NCBI RefSeq assembly: GCF_902506425.1
Contig: NZ_LR732504.1
Coordinates: 310,001 to 374,000 of the forward strand
Source of the DNA: Novosphingobium sp. 9U
GTDB lineage: Bacteria; Pseudomonadota; Alphaproteobacteria; Sphingomonadales; Sphingomonadaceae
Length of the DNA: 64,000 nucleotides
Direction: 5' to 3'
In this document: piece by piece, positions 25,887-33,352 of the stretch
How the letters are laid out: each line of letters starts with the position of its first letter
How positions within the stretch are numbered: position 1 is the first letter of the stretch
The notes under the pieces: model-generated
Seen by the model: only the letters and a program-made list of their open reading frames with translations
Database searches by the model: none
Told to the model about the DNA's origin: nothing
Translations under genes and position numbers: made by a program

Positions 25887-26624
25887 TCACATGTTCCTGA
25901 CGATCGAGAAGTCTTTTTTCGGCACCTGATCGGTACGATTGAAGAATCGATCGAGGTCGGCCCCGCTCGCGGCCTTGCGGCTGAGCGTCGCGACGTCGGT
26001 GAAAGCGGCGTCGGCACGCTCGTTGGCGCGCTGCACGGCAGGGCGAGCCGCAATCCGCTCGCGCCACTCCAACAGATGCGGGTGTTCGCGTGTGTCGAAG
26101 CCGTGGCGTTCGAGGTAGTAGGTCCAGGGCTGCGTGGCGATGTCCACGATCGAGTACTGCCCACCCGCCAGCCACTCCTGGCGCGCAAGCCGATCGTCGA
26201 GATCGCGATAGAGCTTGGCCGCGATCGCGCCGTAGCGGCCGTGTGCATAAGGCTCGCTGCCCGGCGGGACGAGATTGAAGTGGGTGAACTGGCCCAGCAT
26301 CGGACCGACATTGGCCATCTGGATCATCAGCCACTGCATGACTTCGGCACGCGCGGGCTGCTGCTCGGGCAAGAACCGCCCCTCGCGCTCCGCCAGCCAG
26401 TGCAGGATTGCGCCCGACTCGGCCAGCGGCATGCCCAGCCGCGGGTCCTCCAGCACCGGGACTTTGCCTAGCGGACTGAGCGCCAGGAACGCCGGGTCGA
26501 ACTGCTCCTGCGCGAACACCGCGACGTGCCGCAGCTCGTAGGCGAGATCGAGCTCCTCCAGCATGATCACCACCTTGATCACGTTGGGGCTGCCCATGCC
26601 GTGCAGGACGAGAGTTTCGCTCAT
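25887..26624 (-). CDS. glutathione S-transferase family protein
   Basis: 245 residues. Thioredoxin-like N-terminal domain (LVLHGMGSPNVIKVVIMLEELDLAYE, then GKVPVLEDPRLGMPLAESGAILHWLAE with the conserved E-S glutathione-binding pair) and an all-helical C-terminal domain with QYSIVDIATQPWTYYLERHGFDT. It resembles the Ure2p/YghU-like nucleophilic GSTs. The start overlaps the stop of the cupin gene (ATGA), so the two are co-expressed. Substrate unknown. Confidence 0.88.
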   Translation of the reverse strand: MSETLVLHGMGSPNVIKVVIMLEELDLAYELRHVAVFAQEQFDPAFLALSPLGKVPVLEDPRLGMPLAESGAILHWLAEREGRFLPEQQPARAEVMQWLMIQMANVGPMLGQFTHFNLVPPGSEPYAHGRYGAIAAKLYRDLDDRLARQEWLAGGQYSIVDIATQPWTYYLERHGFDTREHPHLLEWRERIAARPAVQRANERADAAFTDVATLSRKAASGADLDRFFNRTDQVPKKDFSIVRNM

Positions 26625-27100
26625 GACGCCACCGCCGGTGTCGCCGGCAGGACGAAGGTGATGACGCGCGCGGTCGCCTCCGTGTCGTTGCGCCAGCCAT
26701 GGACCACGCCGCGCACGACGCCCACGTCACCGGCCCGCAGGACCACCTCGCCCGTCTGCAGCACCAGCACGACGTCGCCCTCGATCACGTAGAAGTGATC
26801 GGCTGTATCGGTAAAGTGAATGCCGGGATCGTCGCGGCCCAGCCCCGGACCGTACTCGGCCACCATCATCGAATAAGCCGGATCGGCCATCTGCTCGAAG
26901 CGGAACGGCGCAGTCGTGTTTTCGAGCGGCGCATGGCTGTCCGCCTTCGCGCCAAGCGCTCCGGACCATAGCTGGGTGATCTGCATGTTGCCGAGGCCCA
27001 GTGCGGCAACGAAGCCGTCTGCGACGATCGCGCTGCGCCCCTCCGCGTCCAGCCCCGCAACGATCCTTCGACACCCTGACGTGTTCGGCTGTTGCGCCAT
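26621..27100 (-). CDS. cupin-domain protein
   Basis: 159 residues. Cupin strands with metal-site-like residues: GIHFTDTADHFYVIEGDVVLVLQTGEVVLRAGDVGVVRGVVHGWRN. The motif H(x)n-H-x-E-G...G-D-x-x-x-x-x-x-x-x-H is largely kept. Members act as small dioxygenases, isomerases or binding proteins. ATG at 27100 chosen as the first Met of the compact domain. Upstream member of the pair with the glutathione transferase gene. Confidence 0.82.
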   Translation of the reverse strand: MAQQPNTSGCRRIVAGLDAEGRSAIVADGFVAALGLGNMQITQLWSGALGAKADSHAPLENTTAPFRFEQMADPAYSMMVAEYGPGLGRDDPGIHFTDTADHFYVIEGDVVLVLQTGEVVLRAGDVGVVRGVVHGWRNDTEATARVITFVLPATPAVAS

Positions 27101-27252
27101 CGTTCCGCCCTCTTCCCTTCCGGTCGCAAGCCGCTCGACCGACCGGCGCCGCACACAATGGAGCCGCCGTCGGGGGAACCGTGCGCATGCGCCGGACATT
27201 TGTTTCGCAAGAGCCGCACAAGGCGCGGCGCCCTCACGAGTGGAGTATTCCC

Positions 27253-27840
27253 GTGACGCAGCAGCAAAGGCAATCCCAGTTTTCGTCTTCATCGCAGGAC
27301 CGATCCAGCGGCAATGCGCAGGATGCGTCACTCTCCCGTCCCGAAAAACCGGACGCCACTTCGCCCTACGAGGGACCGGGTGACGATCAGCCGGCGCAGA
27401 AGCGGCCGGCGCAAGTGGCCGATCCGGATGGTCCGGAGGCGATGGAGCATCCCTACTTCTCCGAGGCGCAGTCGACCCTGGGCGCCTTCGAGCCAACCGA
27501 AAGGCCGGGCGATCCTTTCGCGCAGCCCGAGGACGCGCAAGGCGGCCTCGCCCGTCCGACCGAGCAGAGCGACAGCGCAGCCGACGTCGCGCAGGAAGGC
27601 CAGTCCTTTGCCACTGCCGCAGGCACGCTCTACGAAGGCATGACGGTGGTCGACAGCTATGGCCACACGATCGGCCTGGTCTCGAGCGTCGATGGCGAGC
27701 GCATGCGCCTCGCCTCCAGCGATCCGCACGACGATGGCGTGGCCTTCCTGCCAGTCAGCCTGATCGACGGGATCGACGGCAATCGCGTGCTGCTGGCGGG
27801 CCGAGGCGACGCTTCGTTCGGCCTCGCCGCGCAGAACTGA
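27253..27840 (+). CDS. DUF2171 protein with long disordered N-terminal region
   Basis: 195 residues from GTG 27253. The first 135 or so are Gln/Ser/Pro/Asp-rich and lack hydrophobic core (QRQSQFSSSSQDRSSGN, PEKPDATSPYEGPGDDQP), so probably disordered. The C-terminal 55 (GMTVVDSYGHTIGLVSSVDGERMRLAS, then VAFLPVSLIDGIDGNRVLL) form a PRC-barrel-like DUF2171 domain like the small protein at 28.9 kb. The function is unknown; such proteins are common in stress-related groups of sphingomonads. Confidence 0.78.
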   Translation: MTQQQRQSQFSSSSQDRSSGNAQDASLSRPEKPDATSPYEGPGDDQPAQKRPAQVADPDGPEAMEHPYFSEAQSTLGAFEPTERPGDPFAQPEDAQGGLARPTEQSDSAADVAQEGQSFATAAGTLYEGMTVVDSYGHTIGLVSSVDGERMRLASSDPHDDGVAFLPVSLIDGIDGNRVLLAGRGDASFGLAAQN

Positions 27841-27847
27841 CGGAGCC

Positions 27848-27874
27848 GCCCGCCGTCCATATGGATCGGCGGGC
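27848..27874. terminator. strong hairpin between convergent genes
   Basis: GCCCGCCG (27848-27855) pairs with CGGCGGGC (27867-27874), and the loop holds the palindrome TCCATATGGA. It sits eight bases after the DUF2171 stop and eight bases before the PepSY gene stop. No long T-run follows, so termination is inferred from position and stem strength. Confidence 0.55.
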
Positions 27875-27882
27875 GCTTCGCC

Positions 27883-28269
27883 TCAGCGCCAGAACCAGCG
27901 AGGCCTCAGGGCCCGCGAGCGGCGATTACGCCACATCTGGATGTAGAGCCACAGGCCCGAGAACGCGAAGAACAGCAAGGCGAGGCCCGACAGCACCGAG
28001 ATCGCGGTGCCGAGCGGGCCGAAGCTTTCGCCCGAATGCAAGTGGTGGAACGTGCCGACAAGCCCGCGCATGCCGCCATTCGGCCGCGGCGGCATGCAGT
28101 GCCAGCGTTCGGGGCAGGTGAAACCGGGTGGCGGCGTGGCAGCTGCTGCCTCCGCTGCCGGAGCAGACGAAGGCCACAGCACCGCGACCTGGCTGAGCAC
28201 CCCGGTCACCGCGATCCAGATCAGGAAGATGCCGAAGAAAACAGAGAGCCAGCGGTGCCACTTGCGCAT
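27883..28269 (-). CDS. PepSY-associated membrane protein
   Basis: 128 residues. MRKWHRWLSVFFGIFLIWIAVTGVLSQ is the typical first helix of PepSY-TM proteins. A Pro/Cys-containing periplasmic loop (FTCPERWHCMPPRPNGG), HHLHSGESFGPLGTAISVLSGLALLFFAFSGLWLYIQM and a basic tail follow. Many relatives are linked to iron uptake or heme reduction. The pattern here (K/R-WH, H-x-LHSG) resembles the two-helix form; the exact role is not known. Confidence 0.82.
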   Translation of the reverse strand: MRKWHRWLSVFFGIFLIWIAVTGVLSQVAVLWPSSAPAAEAAAATPPPGFTCPERWHCMPPRPNGGMRGLVGTFHHLHSGESFGPLGTAISVLSGLALLFFAFSGLWLYIQMWRNRRSRALRPRWFWR

Positions 28270-28359
28270 TCGTCATGGGTCCTCGTTGCCGATGTCGACG
28301 GCTAACAAGCAGCACCGCAGCTCTGTTTCAATCGTCCTGTTGTCGCAATTGGTAATCGA

Positions 28360-28734
28360 TCACGCGTCAGCCGGGTCGGCGACGATCACGCCCAAGGGTG
28401 TCTGCTGGTGCTGCACCACGTCCCATTCCTCATGGGCAAGGCGGCGCAAGGTGCTGGTGCACACGGCGTGATAGCTCTTCTCCGCGCGCTTGGCCTGGAC
28501 GCGATAGGCGATCACGATCAGGCCCTCCTGCGGACGACTGACCTGCGTGTCGAGGAACTCTACCTCGTCCCACTTGGGTGTGTCCTGAACTGCCTTGGTC
28601 GCCTGCTCTCCGCCAAAGACGTATGGCTCTGCCGGCAGCGCCATCAAGCAATCGTCGCTGACCCGTTCGCTGTAGACCTCGTCGCCGCCGGTCCACAGCT
28701 CCTTTTCGTAACGCCAGATCCGTTCGTCTTCCAT
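28360..28734 (-). CDS. DUF4440/SnoaL-like protein
   Basis: 124 residues. ERIWRYEKELWTGGDEVYSERVSDDCLMALPAEPYVFGGEQATKAV and EVEFLDTQVSRPQEGLIVIAYRVQAKRAEKSYHAVCTSTLRRLAHEEWDVVQHQQTP are arranged as an NTF2-like cone. No signal peptide. The ATG at 28734 is chosen over an upstream extension that lacks similarity. Divergent from the small DUF2171 gene; 181 bases lie between. Ligand unknown. Confidence 0.75.
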   Translation of the reverse strand: MEDERIWRYEKELWTGGDEVYSERVSDDCLMALPAEPYVFGGEQATKAVQDTPKWDEVEFLDTQVSRPQEGLIVIAYRVQAKRAEKSYHAVCTSTLRRLAHEEWDVVQHQQTPLGVIVADPADA

Positions 28735-28849
28735 GGGGTCTCTCCGCGTGCGAGGTTGGTGCGTCCGGACAGAACGTGCCGCGTGTGGCAAACGGTTCCC
28801 TGCCCCGGAGGCCATGCCGCCAAGCGTTTCGCAGATGCGGCAAGCCCAT

Positions 28850-28875
28850 GGAACGGGTGGGTGAGCCGAACCGTT
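28850..28875 (+). promoter_or_regulatory. EcfG-type (general stress response) promoter
   Basis: GGAAC (28850-28854), a 17-base spacer, then CGTT (28872-28875). This matches the alphaproteobacterial sigma-EcfG consensus GGAAC-N16/17-CGTT, about 40 bases upstream of the DUF2171 start at 28916. It suggests that the gene belongs to the PhyR-NepR-EcfG stress regulon. Confidence 0.6.
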
Positions 28876-28915
28876 CTTCCGATGTAGTTGGCAACAACGA
28901 AAAGGAGTTCCAGCG

Positions 28916-29143
28916 ATGTTCGAGAAACTCCGCATCAAAGAGCACATGGAAGTGGCAGACAATGCCGGTCAGCACGTCGGGATCGTCGACGAAGTCGTGG
29001 ACGACCGGATCAAGCTGACCAAGACGGATAGTGCCGACAGCGCACATCACTTCATCGCGATCGATCAGGTCGATCGGATCGACGACAATCGTATCTACCT
29101 TAAGCAGGGCACCCCCATCCCCCTGGGTGTCGGTTCGGCCTGA
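28916..29143 (+). CDS. small DUF2171 protein
   Basis: 75 residues. IKEHMEVADNAGQHVGIVDEVVDDRIKLTKTDSADSAHHFIAIDQVDRIDDNRIYLKQG is a complete DUF2171 (PRC-barrel-like) domain; function unknown but often induced by general stress in sphingomonads and rhizobia. AAAAGGAG precedes the ATG. An EcfG-type promoter lies upstream and a clear terminator downstream, so it is a single-gene unit. Confidence 0.85.
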   Translation: MFEKLRIKEHMEVADNAGQHVGIVDEVVDDRIKLTKTDSADSAHHFIAIDQVDRIDDNRIYLKQGTPIPLGVGSA

Positions 29144-29221
29144 GCCACCGGATCGTTCCTCTGTAGACGTCACCGAGTTTCCTCGCGGCGGTTCCTCCCC
29201 CTCCCTGCCGCCGCGCGATGG

Positions 29222-29251
29222 CCCCGGTATCCTCACGGATGCCGGGGTTTT
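29222..29251 (+). terminator. rho-independent terminator after the DUF2171 gene
   Basis: CCCCGGTATCC (29222-29232), loop TCAC and GGATGCCGGGG (29237-29247) form an 11-pair stem with one G-T pair, followed by TTTT. Located 78 bases past the stop at 29143. Confidence 0.85.
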
Positions 29252-29397
29252 CGCATTCGCTCGCTCGCGGCCATTGTCCGTCAACTATGTTATTGCTGCA
29301 GGAGCGATATGATACACAAAGGCGCGTAAATTTCTTGCCTTGAGCGTGCGCGTCTTTACCGATCAGTCCACGAGTAAGAGTCTCAGGGACGGTGAAG

Positions 29398-31818
29398 ATG
29401 GGTGGGGTCACACGCAAGGTCTGGATCACGCTGGCGTGCTTGCTGCCGGTGCTGGGCACGGCATCGTGCAACAAGCCCGCGCAGACGATCGAGACCGCCA
29501 TGGTCGCCGATCCGGATGAGTGGCCCAGCTGGGGCCGCAACGGGTTGGAGACGCACTACAGCCCCGTCGACGAGATCACGACCGACAACGTTAGCGACCT
29601 GAAGCTTGCCTGGCACTACGATCTGGAGCCCGGGTTCTCCGCCTCGACCCCGCTGATGGCGGAGGGCAAGGTCTTCATCACCACCGGGCATTCGCATATC
29701 CGCGCCTTCGATGCGGTCACCGGCAAGCCGCTGTGGGAGTACGATGGCGGGACGCGCGAGCGCGCCAAGTCGGCGCTGCAGATGTCATGGGGCAGCAAGG
29801 GCATCGCCTACGATGCCGGCAAGGTGTTCCTGGTCACCACCGACGGGTACGTCGTGGCGCTGGACGCGAAGACCGGCAAGGAAGCCTGGAAGGTTTACGA
29901 CTACCCCGACCAGGCCCCGCGCAACTCGAACGGTGCGCCGCGCGTGTACGGCGGCAAGGTGATCGTCGGCTACGGCGGCGCCGATATCAGCCCGGCGCGC
30001 GGCTTCGTCACCGCGTACGACGCAGCCACCGGTAAGCGCGCCTGGCGCTTCTACACCACGCCCGGCGACGAGGTGACCCCGATCAACGCCCACGCCGAAG
30101 AGATCATGCGCAAAACCTGGCCGAGTGGATGGAAGAACCCGGACGGCACCCAGCGCGGCGGCGGCGGTTCGGCCTGGAACGCGTTCAGCTACGACCCTGA
30201 GCTGCACCTGGTCTATCTCGGCATCGGCAACGGCTATCCCTACAACCAGACGCTGCGCAGTCCGGGTGGCGGCGACAACCTGTTCCTCTCCTCGATCGTT
30301 GCGGTCGACGTGAACACCGGCGCATACAAGTGGCACTACCAGCTGTGCCCCGCCGAGCAGTGGGACTGCACCGCCACTACAGACATGACGCTCGCCGCGA
30401 TCAAGATCGATGGCAAGGACCGCAAGGTCCTGATGCAGGCGCCCAAGAACGGGTTCTTCTACGTCATCGACCGGGCCACCGGCCAATTCATCTCGGCCGA
30501 AAAGATCGCCAAGGTGACCTGGGCCGACCACATCGACAAGAAGACCGGCCGCCCGGTCGAGAACCCCGGCATCCGCTACAACGGCAAGCCCGGCTTGTTC
30601 GAGCTGTGGCCTGGGCCGACCGGCGCGCACTCGTGGATGCCGCAGGCCTACAGCCCGCAGACCGGCCTCGTCTACATCCCTGTGCAGGAGCTGCCCGCCC
30701 TGATCGGCGAAGGCCAGAAAGGCGGCGGTGAACTAGCGGCCGGCATGGGCGTGACCATGATCCCCGAGGTCGAGCTGCCCGGCGGGCACAAGAGCTACCT
30801 CAAAGCCTGGAACCCGGCAACGCAGAGCGAGGCCTGGAAGGTCGAGCTGCCGGGCACCTGGCCGGGCGGTGTCATGGCGACGGCCGGAGGGCTGGTCTTC
30901 CAGGGCCAGATCGATGGCAAGTTCGTCGCCCGCGATGCCAGGACCGGCAAGGAGCTGTGGTCCTACAAGGCGCAGAGCCCCATCGTCGGCGCGCCGATCT
31001 CCTATCGGGTGAACGGCAAGCAGTACGTCACGGTGATCACCGGTGCCGGTGGCCAGGGCGCGGGCATGCAGACGCTGGGGAACCAGGCGTACCGCACCGA
31101 CTATCGCTTCCCCCGCCACGTGCTGACGTTCGCGATCGGCGGCACGGACTCGCTCCCGGCGTTCACGCCGCCGGTGCTGACGCCGCCGGCGGATCCGGAC
31201 TACAAGCCCGATCCCAAGCGCACCCAGGTCGGCTTCATGCTGTTCGCGGGCCGCGCCTGCCTCGTCTGCCACGGCTGGAACGCGGTCGGCGGCGGCGCGG
31301 CGCCCGACTTACGCTACTCGCCGGCGATCACCGACGCGGCGACCTTCCGCACGATCGTCAAGGAAGGCGGGTTGAAGCTCAACGGCATGCCGCCCTTCCC
31401 GCAGTTCACCGACACGGAGCTGGAGGACTTGCGCTTCTACCTGCGCACCCGCGCGCAGCAGGCCCCGGGCGAGCAGAAGGCCTACATGGACCGGCTGAAG
31501 GCCGCCAAGGCCAGCAACGCCAAGCCACAGGACTTCGCGGGGAAGTGGAACATCGTGATTCAGTCACCCGTGGGTCCTCAAAAGGCGGTGATGGACCTGA
31601 AGGTGCAAGGCAACGTCGTGACCGGCAAGGTGACGGCGGAGCAAGGCTCGGTCGATGTCGCCGGCGCCTTCGCCAACGGCCGCGCCAAGTTCAAGGGCAA
31701 GGCCAGCATGCCGATGCCGATCACCATCGAGTACGACGTGACGGTGAAGGACGGCGAACTGACCGGCGAGAACACCAATGGCCCGTTCGGCACCTTCCCG
31801 GTAAGCGGCACGCGCTAA
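29398..31818 (+). CDS. PQQ-dependent alcohol dehydrogenase-type quinohemoprotein lipoprotein
   Basis: 806 residues from ATG 29398. A lipoprotein signal ends at TASC. An eight-bladed PQQ propeller follows (WPSWGRNGLETHYSPVDEIT, GGGGSAWNAFSYDPELHLVYLGIGNG). A cytochrome c domain has CLVCH (C621-H625) and a Met ligand in LNGMPPF. The last 90 or so residues (FAGKWNIVIQSPVGPQKAV to the end) are an extra small beta domain. It would oxidise a periplasmic alcohol or aldehyde and pass electrons to its own heme. The vicinal Cys-Cys pair normally near residue 128 is absent (LQMSWGSKG). Substrate unknown. Confidence 0.88.
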   Translation: MGGVTRKVWITLACLLPVLGTASCNKPAQTIETAMVADPDEWPSWGRNGLETHYSPVDEITTDNVSDLKLAWHYDLEPGFSASTPLMAEGKVFITTGHSHIRAFDAVTGKPLWEYDGGTRERAKSALQMSWGSKGIAYDAGKVFLVTTDGYVVALDAKTGKEAWKVYDYPDQAPRNSNGAPRVYGGKVIVGYGGADISPARGFVTAYDAATGKRAWRFYTTPGDEVTPINAHAEEIMRKTWPSGWKNPDGTQRGGGGSAWNAFSYDPELHLVYLGIGNGYPYNQTLRSPGGGDNLFLSSIVAVDVNTGAYKWHYQLCPAEQWDCTATTDMTLAAIKIDGKDRKVLMQAPKNGFFYVIDRATGQFISAEKIAKVTWADHIDKKTGRPVENPGIRYNGKPGLFELWPGPTGAHSWMPQAYSPQTGLVYIPVQELPALIGEGQKGGGELAAGMGVTMIPEVELPGGHKSYLKAWNPATQSEAWKVELPGTWPGGVMATAGGLVFQGQIDGKFVARDARTGKELWSYKAQSPIVGAPISYRVNGKQYVTVITGAGGQGAGMQTLGNQAYRTDYRFPRHVLTFAIGGTDSLPAFTPPVLTPPADPDYKPDPKRTQVGFMLFAGRACLVCHGWNAVGGGAAPDLRYSPAITDAATFRTIVKEGGLKLNGMPPFPQFTDTELEDLRFYLRTRAQQAPGEQKAYMDRLKAAKASNAKPQDFAGKWNIVIQSPVGPQKAVMDLKVQGNVVTGKVTAEQGSVDVAGAFANGRAKFKGKASMPMPITIEYDVTVKDGELTGENTNGPFGTFPVSGTR

Positions 31819-31829
31819 ATAGACCAAAC

Positions 31830-31859
31830 TGGCCCTCTCCCCAATTGGGGAGAGGGCCA
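31830..31859. repeat. 30-base perfect palindrome after the PQQ dehydrogenase gene
   Basis: The sequence from 31830 to 31859 equals its own reverse complement; the core is CTCTCCCC-AATT-GGGGAGAG. It is the same GC-rich family as the arms at 24.4 kb. It sits 11 bases after the stop and before a convergent small gene, suited to end transcription both ways. Confidence 0.75.
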
Positions 31860-31876
31860 ACCACACAATGAACGTT

Positions 31877-32056
31877 TCAGCGGCGCCAGAACGCCAGGCG
31901 ATCGCGGACCTTGCGCCAGTGGAACACCGCGAACCCGCTTCCGAATACGCCGCCCGCCATCAGCAGCAGCTTGGCAATCGCACCAACCGTGCCGGTGAGC
32001 GCACCGATGGTGACTCCCCAGAACAGCTGCGACAGAATGGCGACCAGGGTTCCCAT
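31877..32056 (-). CDS. small membrane protein (59 residues)
   Basis: A short frame starting MGTLVAILSQLFWGVTIGAL and ending FHWRKVRDRLAFWRR. It has one or two hydrophobic helices rich in Gly/Ala (GALTGTVGAIAKLLLMAGGVFGSGFAVF) and a strongly basic tail, which fits an inner-membrane protein with the tail in the cytoplasm. The upstream GCGGGG is a possible ribosome site. It precedes the palindrome and follows the DUF1440-DUF4126 gene on the same strand after 39 bases, so they may share a transcript. Family not recognised. Confidence 0.55.
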   Translation of the reverse strand: MGTLVAILSQLFWGVTIGALTGTVGAIAKLLLMAGGVFGSGFAVFHWRKVRDRLAFWRR

Positions 32057-32095
32057 CCCCGCAACATCGCGGACGGGCCCTGAACAATCAAGGCG

Positions 32096-33178
32096 TTATG
32101 CTGCGATCGGCAGGTCCTGGCGGGTCTGTCGCTGGTTCTCACGTAGGGCGGCATAGCCGGCCAGCGCCGCCGAACCGAGCAGCGACAACGCGTCCTCGGC
32201 AAAGGCCACCGGCGCATCGCGACCGATCGCCTTGGCCAAGGCCGCCCGGGCCTTGTAGCTGATGTAGGCGCCCGCCAGCGCACCGGCCGCGCCGATGCCG
32301 GCCGCCAGCAAGGCACGTCCGGGTCGAGCCGCCGCCGCGCCCGACAAGGCGCCACCGATGGCACGCCCGGCCAGCGCCGAGGGGGCGATGCGCGCCGGGA
32401 TGCCGGGCTGCTTGTCGGCGATGTACTCGCCGATCGCCGCCGCGCTCATGATCGCGCCGGTCCACTTGGAAGCCAGGAACGAGAGCGGCGTGCCTGCTAG
32501 GCCGAGCCCACTGCTGGCGGCGGCGACCGTCACCGCGGCCGGCGGAGTGAAGGTGCGCTGGCCGTTGGCAAGGCCGAGGAACAGCGGGACCGACACGTCC
32601 TCCATCGTCACGCCAGAGCGTTCGCCCTTGCTGTCGAGCACGGCGATAGGCGGACGACGACGTAGGCCCTTGCGGACGGCTTCGGTAACGAGGCCGAATA
32701 CCGCATGCGAGGCCAGGCCATAGAGGTGCGTGCGCAAGGTATAGCGCAGCGGCTGGCGCGCGAAGCCGGCGAGCGGCACGGCGATCTGGTCGATCAAGGT
32801 GGCGCAGGCAAGACCGAACGCCAGGCCGCGCCAGCGCGTCACGCCCGGCGCCGTTTCGGCAAGCGCGCCGTAAGCCGCACCCGCGAGCGTGCCGGTGACG
32901 TAATGGACGGCCTGCCCGCCCGCTTGGCGGTCCGCCCGCCGGAGCCGCGCCGCACCTGCAAGACGCGCCGCGCTGAGCGCAGCCTGCTCGGTTGCCGGCG
33001 GCTTCGATCCCGAGGGCTGGAACAGAGCGGCGGAATAGGTCTGGAACACTTCCATGACCGCAGCCCCCGCCAGTCCGGCAAGCGCGCCCGCCGCGGCGCC
33101 ATCGGCGATCTCCACGGCCGTATCGACCGCCGGCCGCGGTTGCGTGAGGGTCTCGCCGGTGCTGGTCTCAAGAAGCAT
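32096..33178 (-). CDS. DUF1440-DUF4126 fusion membrane protein
   Basis: 360 residues from ATG 33178. The first half (AGALAGLAGAAVMEVFQTY, then VTGTLAGAAYGALAETAPGVTRWRGLAFGLACATLIDQIAVPLAG) matches the YagU-like DUF1440 pattern. The second half (LFLGLANGQRTFTPPAAVTVAAAS, EYIADKQPGIPARIAPSALAGRAIGGALSGAA, AYISYKARAALAKAI) matches DUF4126. A soluble linker with LDSKGERSGVTMED joins them. Both domains are membrane-embedded and uncharacterised. An imperfect EcfG-like promoter lies upstream. Confidence 0.78.
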   Translation of the reverse strand: MLLETSTGETLTQPRPAVDTAVEIADGAAAGALAGLAGAAVMEVFQTYSAALFQPSGSKPPATEQAALSAARLAGAARLRRADRQAGGQAVHYVTGTLAGAAYGALAETAPGVTRWRGLAFGLACATLIDQIAVPLAGFARQPLRYTLRTHLYGLASHAVFGLVTEAVRKGLRRRPPIAVLDSKGERSGVTMEDVSVPLFLGLANGQRTFTPPAAVTVAAASSGLGLAGTPLSFLASKWTGAIMSAAAIGEYIADKQPGIPARIAPSALAGRAIGGALSGAAAARPGRALLAAGIGAAGALAGAYISYKARAALAKAIGRDAPVAFAEDALSLLGSAALAGYAALRENQRQTRQDLPIAA

Positions 33179-33224
33179 GCGCAGTCGTCCTGTCCTGTTA
33201 TGCCGGAGGGGCATTCAGGAGAGG

Positions 33225-33250
33225 AGCGTTCGGGAACAGCGGCGAGTTCC
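33225..33250 (-). promoter_or_regulatory. weak EcfG-like promoter upstream of the DUF1440-DUF4126 gene
   Basis: On the minus strand GGAAC (33250-33246), 17 bases, then CGCT (33228-33225). The last element differs from CGTT at one position. It lies about 47 bases from the start at 33178. Weak on its own; the neighbouring DUF2171 gene has a perfect version. Confidence 0.25.
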
Positions 33251-33352
33251 CGCGGATCGCCGCACAGGCCATAAGGGCAAGCGCGTGACTGGCTCGTTCT
33301 TGAGACTTGATACGTCGGAGCGCCGCAGATCCGCAACGCTCCGATCGCACGT

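Noticed and set aside
27175..27204. EcfG promoter for the long DUF2171 gene (GGAAC at 27175)
   Set aside because: The nearest TGTT is 21 bases away; the spacing does not fit.
28776..28800. Minus-strand EcfG motif for the DUF4440 gene (GGAAC ... CGTT)
   Set aside because: The spacer is 18 bases, longer than the usual 16-17, and it lies beside the perfect plus-strand motif.
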